Assembly: GCA_000499405.2 (NCBI GenBank)
Contig: HG738140.1
Coordinates: 7,102,879-7,166,878 of the forward strand
DNA: 64,000 nt
DNA from: Onchocerca volvulus
Lineage: Eukaryota > Nematoda > Chromadorea > Rhabditida > Onchocercidae
Direction: 5' to 3'
Shown piece by piece: positions 38,301 through 49,682 of this stretch. Numbering within the stretch: the stretch's first letter is position 1; the number at the start of each line of letters is the position of its first letter. The notes beneath the pieces were generated by a model. The model had not been told where the DNA came from. It saw only the letters and a program-made list of their open reading frames with translations, and did no database searches. Made by a program: the position numbers and the translations under genes.

Positions 38301-38929
38301 ATTTAATGTTCATATATTAAAAATAATTAATAGTATAATCAATAACTTTTCGTCAACAAATCTGATTCGAATAATATTACAAATATCATATCTTTCAGTT
38401 TTTTTTTTTTTTTTGAGTTTATGTTTTTTTTCTTATTTCGGATAAAATAGTATTTAAGTAAAAATAAACATAATTTTCTTTTTTGGTTTATATTTCAATA
38501 CCATATGTTACATTACATTTCGAAATGTTAAGATCAGATGCAAACTTGAGAGGAAAAAAAGAAGAAAGAAAGCAACGGAACGATAAAAAACATCTGTCTC
38601 ATTTATTTTTAAATATTTATCGAATCTTCTATCTGCCTTTTTATCTCAGAAAAGTACGAAACATTCGATAAATATTTTAAAAGAAAAGCAAAAAGTTCAA
38701 GCTAACTTTAAATTGTTATTCGACAAATTATTTAAAAATAGAAGCAAAAGTTTAAACTTGATTGTTGTTGTTTGATACAAAGCAAAAATCTAAATTTGAA
38801 AAGAAAAAAAGGAAATATAGAGAAAGCTATGAAGCAAAGCTTATTTAAATATAAATAAATTTCATAATAACAGTAGTATAATCATTTCACAAGAAAAAAA
38901 TTACTTGAACAATGCCAAAAATTAATTTA

Positions 38930-39320
38930 ATTAATTCTTTTTAGCTAAAAATATTTTACATTTATATTCTTAAAATATATTTTGATATGGAAAATCTTGA
39001 CAATATCCAAAATTAGTTTATAATAATTTTTTCGAGTGAAAATATTTCATTATTATTAAAATGTATTTCAGTAAAATAATAACTTCGATAATATTTAAGT
39101 TACATATCGTTAGAATAGAAATATATTTAGTAAAATATACTTTAATATTATAAATTCGATATTTGATATGATAACTCTTATGCTATATAAGTATATATTG
39201 TTAGAATACAATACATTTATTAAAATATAGTTTAATTTTATAATTTTGATAATATCTACGATAAATTTAATTAATTTTTTTTCTTTGACTAAAAATAGTT
39301 TACATTTACATTACTTAAAA
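38930..39320. repeat. Diverged tandem repeat of about 90-100 bp
   Basis: Repeated segments with TTAGAATA, TTTA(G/T)TAAAATATA, TTTAAT.TTATAA.TT.GATA occur at least three to four times, strongly eroded. Confidence 0.4.
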
Positions 39321-40913
39321 TATGCATGTAAAAATGTGCGAAATAATTGGTGGAATGGGAAATTAAAAAACAATTAAGGAATTTAATAACTAAAAAATCA
39401 TGTTAGAAATGTTCTAAATTAAAATAATGATAATTAGATGGATTGGTATCAGTAATGAACAATAAATATGAATGAGACAATTTAATCTTATGTGGTAGTG
39501 AAATAAAGAGAAGTTTCAAATGATGTTGTAATTATGATCAGATTAAGGTCACGGACAATATAAGAAAATCGTCTTTAAAATTTTCAAAATGAAACACGTA
39601 GTGACTAGTGAAGTCTTTCATTTTTTTTTTTTTTGGAGAATTTTGCGAAGGATAGTAAAAAATACATTAAAAGGTAAATTAAAAATAAATTAAGAGCTAT
39701 TAGAAAATAAATCAAAAAAATATTAAAAAGGACAAATTAAAAGTAATATTCAGATAATAGAAAGTTATTAAGTGGAAAATGAAAAGATAATATTTAAAGG
39801 TATTAAAAGGCAAATTTATTCAAAGATAAATTAGCGATAATGAAAATATAATTAGTCCGAATGATATCAAATCGATAAAATTGCAAGATTTTTCGAGTTA
39901 TATTTTATTCGTATTTTTCGAGTTAAAAGTTAGACATAAATTCGTTGATCAATAAGAAATAATTTGATCAAAGAATTATCATCATGAAAAGTTTGCATTA
40001 AAATGAATGGCAAATATTATCTGAGAATTTCTAAATATTCATACAAATGCGAATTGATTATTTGCTAATTCGCCATTTATTGAAACGATCAGTCATATTT
40101 TGATTTTATCAAAATTCGGGTCATTTTATTGCAATTTTATCTTCATAATCTCTCAAATTTGCCTTCTTAAAATTCGGATAATATCTCGTATTAATATCTT
40201 TTTTTGTCCTTTATTGTATTACTTGTAATAAACAAAAAAGATTATAAGTGAGGATGAAAGAATGGATGGAAAAAGTAACGAGAAGAACATTTAATTAATT
40301 TAAATAAATTGAAGAAGTGATCGTAAATAATTGGAAAAGAATTGATAGAATTTCAGGCTATCTTTTAAGTATTTCGAACAAGCATTTGAAACAAACAACA
40401 CACATATTTTTTAAAAAAACATTTTAAACAATTTAGTGTAATTTTTGAAACTATGATTATCGATTTATTCCTATTAATTTCTGCAACACTACTACTGATA
40501 TATTCCCATTTATCAACTAAAAATATCATAGATGAAGAATTATGTGTCTTTATCAAATACTGCTTTATTTATTTATTTTTTTTTCTATAAAATCATACAA
40601 AATTAAAATTATCATTTCACTAATGTTAAGCAAAAAAATAAAAATAAAAAAAAAAAAACTATGTATTGGAAATTTTTTAATTTTAAACTGAACGCATGGC
40701 TCCATTCTAAATTAAATAAATTTCAGCTTAAAAGCAAAGTTCAGCGAGATAAACATTATGTATTGTGCTCCAGATATTGGAAAAATGAGAGATTAAAAAA
40801 AATAAATGAACAAGCATTATTTAATACTATATGAATTGAAAATTTAATATGGAATGAAGAATTCATAATCATTTGTTCTATTTAATCCTTATCTATCAGA
40901 ACAAATTTTTTTT

Positions 40914-41055
40914 TCATGACATATCGGGATATTTACTTGATTCATCCATGACATATCAGGAGATATTCGATAGGGATATTTACTGGTTTATCCATAACAT
41001 GTCGAGATATTTATTTATTTATCCATGATATATTGTGAGATATTCGATTAAATTA
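40914..41055. repeat. Four-unit tandem repeat
   Basis: Units begin CATGACATATC or a variant (CATAACATGTC, CATGATATATT), followed by GGGATATTTA or GAGATATTCGAT and end in ATTCATC/TTTATC. Unit length is 32-46 bp. Confidence 0.6.
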
Positions 41056-41124
41056 TCTATAAATTATCATGAATCAGCGTAAAACGTAAATATTTTATTT
41101 TGATTCATTTAAGTTAAAAAAATT

Positions 41125-41425
41125 TTTTAAAAAAAGTTCAAGCCTTCTTCAATCAATCAACATAAAAAAATGTTAAAAAAATTTAAGCCTTTTAAAAAAA
41201 ATTGTCATGAGAAAAAGATTTTAAAAAAAGAAGTTAAAGCTTCTTAAAATAGTTACCGTAAAAAAAGGTAACAAAAGAAATTCAAATCTTCTTGAACCAT
41301 TTATTATGTAAAAAAAAAAAGATGAAAAAGTTTAAAGCTTCTTAAAATAATTCCCATAAATGAAAGATAAAAACGTTTAAACCTTTTTAAAAAAATTTTT
41401 ATAGGAAAAAGACTAAAAAAAAAGA
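41125..41425. repeat. Minisatellite of about 48-bp units
   Basis: Six diverged units, each with AAAAAGTTTAAGCCTTCTT (or close), then an AATTnnCATAA segment, then an A-rich spacer. Confidence 0.6.
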
Positions 41426-42146
41426 AGTCATTCTAGGAAAATTATGAGCTTCATCTTCTCTTTTTTTTTTGAAATGGCACTTTTTCTTTTCAAAATTATT
41501 TCCGTTTCATTCTTCCTATTACCATTTCTTCATTTTTTTCCCAAATTTTTACAAATATAGAAAAAAAGGAAAGAAATGAGAAACTATAAATCTTTTGATG
41601 TAAAATTTAAAAAGAATTGAGAACGTAAAGGATAGAATAGATAAGAAACATTTGGTAAAATATTTAAAAAACCGATCAATGAATATTGATTATCAAAAAA
41701 GCAAAATGAAGTTTTGCTGGAAAAGAAAAAAGTAGAAAAAAGATGAAGATAGTGAGAATATTTTTTTTTCTTTTCATTTTTTAATTTTAAGAAATTTTTT
41801 GTTTTTTGAACAAATTGTCAAAATCGAAAAGAAAAGAAAAAATAGAATCCTAATACTCAAAAAAAAAAAAAAAAAAGAAAAAAGAAAAAGAAAGGCGAAG
41901 CAAATAGTTTTTGTTCGATTCCATTATATAAATAATGGAAATTGAAATAAATGACTGATGAATTCGGACACGAAAACTGGTCAAGCAAATTTGAAATTCC
42001 CGGATTATTCTCCTGAAAAATCATAATATCTGTTGACAAATTTTAACTATTAACACGTGAAAATGTATTTGTACATAAAAATTGAACAAAATGAGGTCGT
42101 TCATTCTTTAATCATCAATCACCAATTTTCTTATCATTCGTCTTTT

Positions 42147-42179
<33 letters not shown>

Positions 42180-42944
42180 AATTTAACAATGTGCGGCTGG
42201 ACAAAAAAAAACTCAAACATAATTTTCGAGATTTTAAAAATGGGAAAATATAAAATATTAAATTGAAAACCAATAAAACAAATATAAAAAATCTCCAGTT
42301 GATTGAATTAACCTTGTATTTTTTATTTAATTAATTTAATCGTCGAAAAGTATTGTTTTTTATTGAGGAAAGTTCATAATTTTCACTGATAAAAGTTTAT
42401 GAATTAGCCAACTTCTATTTTCAAAAAGTTAGAGGCTTCAAGGATCAAAAAGTTGGTGTTGATTCACTGATATCAATGTTATCCATATTTTATTGTCGAT
42501 TTCTTCAAATTATTAATAGGAATTTGATGAATTGATTAATACTGATACTTTTTGTTTCCTTGGTGAAAAAAACTGCTGTTTTACAGTTCAGATGACAACT
42601 AATGAGTATTAATAAAGCAATGAAAAGTGATAGAAAAACTGCGCCATTCATTCGATTTTCTTAATACTGATAAGATTGCAATTTGTTTAACTTCATTTTC
42701 GAATTTATTTTCGAGAAAAATTTTATTTCAATTATTACAATCTGAAATCACTTTCAGTATATTTAACAGATTAATCAAGTTACATGATTACTATAATTCA
42801 CTGTAAAATAAACAAAGTCAGATTTTGCTATAGAATAACAATAAAAATAAATAAATTTGAATAGAAAAAGTATGGAAAGACCTCAGTTATTCGAAAAATA
42901 TCAAAAATAAATAAATAAAATATGGTATTGCCTGAAAGCAATAC

Positions 42945-43014
42945 CTCTTTTGGTGTGCTGCTTAAGAATTGTAAAAACGATTCCGCATCACGTCCAGTAC
43001 CGCAAGTATTCAAG
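42945..43014 (-). CDS. Orphan exon-like segment of unknown gene
   Basis: A 70-nt segment between a T-rich acceptor (TTTTTTTATAG) and a donor GAG|GTATTG encodes 23 residues, LNTCGTGRDAESFLQFLSS followed by TPKE, entered in phase 2 and left in phase 0. It is richer in GC than its surroundings. I could not find a partner exon on either side: none of the GT sites in the UPF0729 exon has the needed phase, and nothing downstream to 40 kb looks coding. The GRDAESFLQFL pattern loosely recalls the last helix of protein disulfide isomerase thioredoxin domains; this is weak. Confidence 0.3.
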
Positions 43015-43253
43015 CTATAAAAAAAAAAAAAAAAATTCCGAAAATTCCAAAAAATATTATATCAATAGACTACAATTCTATCATATTTACAATTTAAGAA
43101 ATCATTCTATTTACTAATTCAGTAGAAAATTTCGTTTGAAAGACTTGGAAGCGATAACCAGAAATGAACAAGTATACGTTTTAACAATACGCAAACATTA
43201 TTTTACTCAGAAAACGGAAAAAAAAATTCTGGTATATTACCGATGGATTTATA

Positions 43254-43514
43254 TTAATTGTCTTTCTTGCTATCAGGACAGTCACCACAATCATCCATCT
43301 TTTGAGCATTTTGCCTGTGAGCATCGCGAGCTTTGTCTGCTGTAACATCTTGAGCGGGAGTTGCGGGAGTTGCGGGAATCTGACAAGTCGGATACAACAC
43401 TGCATCAAATGTCGTTCGCCATGATTCTGGTAACAGTCGAAATATGATCGGCTGAATGAATTTGATGTATATAGCCAGAAGTACGGGTAGCAATATGCAT
43501 GGTACACAAACCAT
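43254..43514 (-). CDS. UPF0729 (C18orf32-like) small membrane protein
   Basis: A single-exon 86-residue protein beginning MVCVPCILLPVLLAIYIKFI, which closely resembles the start of human C18orf32 (MVCIPCIVIPVLLWIYKKF, recalled from memory). The N-terminal 25-30 residues form one hydrophobic segment with two cysteines (Cys3, Cys6). The tail is polar, with a PATPATPAQ segment, a KDKAR-like charged stretch and a Cys-containing end (DDCGDCPDSKKDN). The family is reported at lipid droplets and the ER in mammals; its molecular function is not established. Acceptor-like sequences (TTTTATAG ending at 43547, TTATCAG ending at 43540) lie 26-33 nt before the ATG and would suit spliced-leader addition. 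It is about 740 nt downstream of nsun-5 on the same strand. Confidence 0.85.
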   Translation of the reverse strand: MVCVPCILLPVLLAIYIKFIQPIIFRLLPESWRTTFDAVLYPTCQIPATPATPAQDVTADKARDAHRQNAQKMDDCGDCPDSKKDN

Positions 43515-44108
43515 TTTCTTTCAACAAATTTGCCGTCTTCTGATAACTATAAAAGAGAAAAAAAAAATCAATCTTTGATAAGTCGAAAAGTTAATATTTT
43601 CAACTGAAATACAAAAATTTGAACTCAACCAAACTAATTTTGAAATTTCAAAAAAAAAAATTCCTGGTGAAACTAAATTACTATAAAATATCAATATTAA
43701 AAAAGTGGTGCTTTAGAATAGCGGAAGAATATATAGCATTTAAGCTTTCTTTCAGACCAGAATTAATACTGCAAGAAGAGGGGAACAAATCAAAATCAAT
43801 CTTATTACATATATAACACGAAATAAAAACCCAAACAATCAACAACAAAATCTATCTAATTATTTTTATGAATTGACTACCTAGCTTTGATAATGTCAGG
43901 TAATTTCATAACTCCACATTCTGCAATTTAACTTACTACTCGTCTATTGAGTATCTGACCTATAAAGTAGTACATAAAAAAAGAGGCTTTAAACATACTC
44001 AATATACTATTCGAAAATATCTAAGGAAGAACTACAACATTAATTCGAAAAATTTTCAACTTTCTTAATAATAGTGAGTCAAAAAACACAAAGTTCGCCT
44101 ATGAACTG

Positions 44109-47100
44109 CTACAATTTCTGTCTTTTAAATACAGCAACAAAAAATCCATTAGTTAGATCAATTTCTGGTAATGCGCGCAGACATTTATGACCAAATGAAT
44201 AGTTTGTTCTTCCGCGATGCGGCCATTTTGGCATTGCCTTTATTAGTTTAAATCGCGTCCGTAAGAAATCGTCGTTAAGGATCTGAAAAATACATCATAA
44301 ACATATTCTATTTTTCTCATGCTAATTAAGACGACAAGTTTTAGTATAGAGAAAAAGAAATAATGACAAAAGAATTTTCCTTCTATTATACTGCACTATA
44401 TTTAAAACTTCAAGGTACTAGAGTCAATCTTTTGCTTCTTTCAAAAAAAGAAGAAAGAAAGAAACCTACTTTCAGCTTAATATTTCCTTTCAGAGAAAAC
44501 CTGATCATGGAGCTGAACCTAGATGAGAAAAATGATTAGTAACCTCTTCGATCACTTGCTCATTTTCTTCCTCATGAATTGAACATGTTGAATAGACGAT
44601 TTTTTTCAAATTTGGCAATCCCATCGCATGTTTCAAAAGCATAGCCTTAAACAGGAAAATTATGTTCTATAAAATTATTCAAACGTTCACAAATAAACAT
44701 ATAAAATAATGACAGAAGATTCGTAAATGAAAAAGACTACTCAAATGAACAGCTCTGATTGGAATTCTAATGTATAAAATTATAAAATTTCCAATTCCGA
44801 AATGAAATTTACTTAAATGCACGGTTAGAATCCTAATAATATAATGAGAGAACATTATATGGACTATACCGGATAAAATCTAAATATAAAATCCTAAAAT
44901 TTTAATCATAAGTATCCGTCAAATCCGAAAATCAGAGATATAATTACGAGTTCTTTCACCTGCAGATTTGATAAAGATCGTAAACGACTGGTGTTTGTTT
45001 TTTCTTCTTCATCAATCAGTTGATCCATACGTTTCACAATCCCTGATCCACTACATGGAGGATCCAGTAATGCATACCGTATCTTTCAATGGATTCATAT
45101 TAGAAATGAAATATTCAAAAAAAGAAAAGCTTAAGCTTAATTTTGCAATGAATTAAACAAATAATTTAATAACTAGAATCACAGAGAAGCACAGGATCAT
45201 ATTCTGCGGACAACTCTTCTACAATTGGAAATCTTTCTGAATTAGCAGACAATAAGACAAACATATAACAAAAAACGACTTATAACGAAATGAAACGATT
45301 TATAACGAAATGAAGCGATTTGATTGCTATACATATTTCTTGACAAAAATAAGGAAATTTTAATTGTTTAACTAAATTCATCAAGAGAAATGAACATACC
45401 TTACTGAATCTCTTATCCGTTACATCAGTACGAAGAAAATCTCCACAATATGTGCTAACATTGATTGCTCCAGCTTTCTCGATCATTGTACGTAACGTTT
45501 TAATGCGATCACTCGCTTTATCGATTGCCCAAATCTTGCTGAAAGCAAAAAAATCTAATTGAAAACATATCCTCTATCAAACGAATAAATCATCTGCGAC
45601 CTCAACTGATCATGAATATACATGAGCTTAATTAATTGAACTTATAAATAAAACATTTAAAAAATCTTCACCCTTCGTTTTGGACCAATGCTGCAAGATG
45701 TGTAGTCTTCATGCCAGGTGCTGCACAGATATCAAAAATGCAACTTCCTATTTTTGGATTCAAAACCAGGCTTGATAAACAGCTTGCCTAAATATGTACA
45801 ATTTACTTGCTTTGAATTATCAGTAATTGCAGAAAATTAAACTTGGAAAATTTATCATGGAATGTAAATGGCAATGATTTTATAATAAGAAAAGAGAAAC
45901 ATATTCCCGAAAGATTCTTGCAGAATTATTAAAATAATTATAATGAACGGCTTGGCTTTGAATGTTTTGTCAATTAGACTAAATTCGAGATTAATTTTAT
46001 GGGCGAAACTTAGGAGTAGTAGTACTATATTCCCACGTTTTTTTTCGTCATATTATCAATAAGATTAAATGTAATAGATTAAATTCAGTGATGGAAACAA
46101 AACTGATTGAACAAATCTAAAATCATAATAAATAACTAATATAAATCGTAAATGATATTTTTAATAAATTTTAATAACAGTATACCTTATCTTGCAGTAA
46201 TAAATATCCACCTGTAACCATCCAATGTTGATGCAAATCGGCATTTGTAGGAAAAAGAAGCAATTCGTTAACATGACAATCAATGTAAACTTCATCTTCC
46301 GACATCAAACTAACAGTAGTCTTGTACCAGTTGTCATTTTCTTGAGGTTTTAAATTCGAAATAGTCCATCCTTCGTCTTGCAAGGCTGAAAAAATTTCGC
46401 TAAACTGAAATTCAAAGGTTGAAACAATTTCAGTAAATTGAAATTGGTTTTTTATTAAATTTTGATAACATGAAATTAAATAATTACCTTGCAATGCCTC
46501 ATCAAAAGACCATTTTATAGTGTTCACTCTTGCATATCTCGGATTTCCGACTTTTGAAGTTTGTGCAACATGTCCTTTCGCCTCTTCAATCATATCTTTC
46601 ATATTTCCCAACTTAAAAAACCATAAACAAATAGTATCAAGTAAATTCACATTTTTATATGACATTTACATAAAAAAGAAAAAAGCCCTGGAAAAATAAA
46701 GTTAAATTGAAATTAGTAAAAAAAAAAAAAAAAAAAGGAAATTAGGAAATATCATAAATAATAAAAAAAATCAAAATAAAAAAATGATAATAAGCGCAAC
46801 AAAGATGAAATAAAACGGATATTTTTTCTTTGCGTCGTCTGTTTGATATTATGAATGGTGAGATAATCTTGATATGAATTATCAATGACATTATTTGTGG
46901 AAGTTGATTAATCGAACGTTATGAGATATAGAGAAACTGTTCATATTATTTTCATTCTTTCAATCGGTATTTATGTAATCTTTTTTAACTAAAGAATATG
47001 AACATGTAGGTTGCAAATGGAATACTATTAGTTGTACTCATAATATAAAAGTTGATGATATTCAACTAGGGAAAGAGAAGTTGAAAAATCAATCCCACTT

Positions 47101-47512
47101 ACTTGTTGATCAATATAGGCTGCACGTTTTAGAATAGCATCAGAATGTGCTTTCTTAGCTTTGCTCAGTCCTTGACCAAAAATGTAATCATACAGCAACA
47201 CATAAAGCAAGTAACGATCAAAATGTATGTTTTTCAACAAGTCATGCAATTCTTTGACTTCTAGAATTCTATCCAAACAAGTTCGAAAGCGCAAAGATTC
47301 ACAGCATAAGCGGAGTAATTGCTTCTTGTTCTAAAACAGTTAAGTTCATGTCCAAAGAAAAAAAAAGAAAAAGACAGACTTACATGAACTAAAGCAAACT
47401 AATAAGTTAAACACACCTTGAAATTACTTGCATAAACTGCAGTTCGAATATTCGTCTCTTTATTTAGTGTCTTTCGCACAACTTTCCCTGCTTCGCTATA
47501 TAAATCGAGCAT
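44109..47512 (-). CDS. nsun-5: NSUN5-type rRNA cytosine-5 methyltransferase
   Basis: Complete gene of nine exons: 47512-47417, 47330-47103, 46611-46488, 46385-46186, 45787-45672, 45538-45400, 45082-44960, 44645-44544, 44282-44109. The phases match at every junction, giving 433 residues (human NSUN5 is 429). The N-terminal NSUN5 region starts [12 protein letters not shown]. The SAM-binding motif [10 protein letters not shown] is at residues 235-244, motif [10 protein letters not shown] has Cys311, and motif VI VYSTCS has Cys363. In this family the TCS cysteine is the nucleophile and the PPC cysteine aids enzyme release; both are intact. The C-terminal NSUN5 block [14 protein letters not shown]...GFFVAVFKR is also present. 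The enzyme methylates one conserved cytosine of large-subunit rRNA. The acceptor of exon 7 (TTGAAAG) is atypical. Confidence 0.95.
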
Positions 47513-47867
47513 TGTACAGTACAATATAAAATGGTTTATTGTTACAATCGCATACCTGCATCAATAATATTCAACTTTATATATTTTTCAATCCTGCTAA
47601 TGTTACGCATCAATTGAAGACATTTCTTCTGCGGATGTCTATGCTGTTTAAAATTTCCTTCTCTTATTTTCACGTATACGTTTCTATCATAAAATAGTAA
47701 ATTCTGCGATAGTGTTATAACTAAACCGTGACTTATTTATCATACAGTATTCGAATGTAATAAATCAGGTTTTAACTTACACTGTATTCATTATATCAAC
47801 ATAAATAAAAATGTAAATGTTCGTTGTTCAATTCTACAATTTTTCAAGTTTCCAAGTTTTCCACCGA

Positions 47868-48077
47868 CTGATTTGAAATTTTGATACAATACTGCATTCG
47901 TACTTGCCCCATTTGAGACAGGTAAAAAAGTAAGTGAGCAGACTGGATCTACTGACCAAACTTACTTTCTGACTGAATTGAATCTACTGACCACATCTAC
48001 TTTCTACTGTTCATTTTTACACAATATCTCAATTTCTTCATCGCTTGATTTAAAATTTTAATACAACGTCGCATTCG
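47868..48077. repeat. Tandem duplication upstream of nsun-5
   Basis: A CTGATTTGAAATTTTGATAC-type segment with GCATTCG at 47868-47900 has a diverged copy at 48043-48077. Between them a shorter tandem pair, ATCTACTGACCA, occurs at 47947 and about 47982. Confidence 0.55.
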
Positions 48078-48349
48078 AATATGCGCGTGTTTTTATGTAG
48101 ATAAGGCGCATGTTCAAGAATTCTCGGAGATTTAACACTTCGAACAAATGCACATTTACATTTTTATTTCTGTAAAATTAGCTGAACAGGCTAGTAATAC
48201 GGGTTCAGCTAGTAGTACCAATAAGACTTGATTAATTATAAATCAAGATATTTAGATAAGTATTATATGTATGCATCACTAATAAGAAATCTAAAATACT
48301 GATAAAAGCTTTGCAATAATAAGAACAGCTCTGCAATACTACTAAGATT

Positions 48350-49682
48350 AATTTGAACTGTAAACTAACTTCACATGATGAACATCATGCGGTAGTATTA
48401 AGAAAAAAATTACTACAAGATTAAGAAGACCTATTGCACTAATAAAGACCAATTTCAATCGTACAATAATAACATAATATACAAGATATGATATCATATT
48501 CTTCATTGTTTTGTTTTTGTTTCATTTCTTTTTTGTTTTGTTTTTTTGTTTTGATGATAGCATTGAATTTTTTGATGGCATTACAAATTATTACAATATT
48601 GATAAGATTTATTATACTAATAAAAATTAACTTGAACTATATTCTAACTTCACTTAAGGCGCTTATGTGGTAGCATAAGAAATTCTACAACATGAATAAG
48701 GCTTACCATAATACAATTAATCGAAAAGAAATCAAAAAGTGTTAAAAACTGTTGCACGACTAATAAGATTTACTACACTAATACGATCTATCGAGAATTA
48801 ATCTTAAATTAATTTTAAGAAAGCTGGCTCAATCGCGATTCGATTGCTGCATCATTATATATGCAATGAATGATGAAATGGTTTGATAATATATAGGACT
48901 AGTCTGTAGTAGTATAAAAGGTAGAATCAATGAACAAATGTTAAATGCAATTCATCAATGATAACTTTCTGGCAAAGTAAAAATTGTCATAATTGATGAA
49001 TCATTCGTACATGATTAAATATCCAACCAATCGATATTTCCGAGTGTCGGTGCGTTCATTTCCAAAAACAAAAATAAGTTTAAAATTTGATTTTTTCTAA
49101 AATTCCAACATTTTATGAAATATTTTCGAATGAAGGACATTTTCATCAATGCATGAATGTTGCCCGAATAATGGTGCATTATATGGTAATATTAGAAATT
49201 GTTACATTAATAAAACCTACTGTAGCAAGAGTATAATGCTGTAGTAAGCAGATCCACCAAAAACTAAGCAGAAAATATTAAAACTTCTGCACAACTAATT
49301 AAATTCACTAGAGTTCCAGTAACATCCGCCAAGAATTAATCTCAAATTAATTTCAAAGAAAGCTGAATTCAACCGGTCGCATCATTGACATATGCAACAA
49401 ACGGTGAAATGGTTTGATAACATGTGGGATTAGTCTGTAGCAGTGTGAAAGACAAGATAAATGAGTAGGTACTGAATGCAATTAATTAATAATGGTTTTT
49501 TGGCGAAACAAAATTGTTTATCCCAATTGATAAGTCATTCGCACATGATCAAATGTTTAGTTAATCGTTATTTCCAGATGTCGATAAGTTTATTTTCAAA
49601 AATAACAGAAATAAATTTAAAATTTGATTTTTCTTCTAAAATTCCAACATGTTTTACGAAATATTTTCGGATGAAGAACATT
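48350..49682. repeat. Old tandem duplication, unit about 530 bp
   Basis: Sequence from about 48650 to 49145 reappears from about 49165 to 49682. Landmarks: GAAATGGTTTGATAA (48875 and 49406), TAGTCTGTAG, and AAAATTCCAACAT followed by GAAATATTTTCG. The part from 48350 looks like a further, more eroded copy. There is no coding potential in either copy. Confidence 0.65.

Larger units (their letters stand above)
35370..42944. other. Intergenic AT-rich region
   Basis: No gene I can support. It holds the tandem repeats listed at 38930-39320, 40914-41055 and 41125-41425 and many A or T runs. A plus-strand ATG frame at 36016-36237 (73 codons) and one at 40454-40591 starting MIIDLFLLISATLLLIYSHL (signal- or membrane-anchor-like) are open, but both have ordinary AT-rich composition and no partner exons. 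Confidence 0.5.

Noticed and set aside
40454..40591. Plus-strand frame MIIDLFLLISATLLLIYSHL, signal-anchor-like
   Set aside because: Tempting as a cytochrome P450-type first exon, but no following exon was found.
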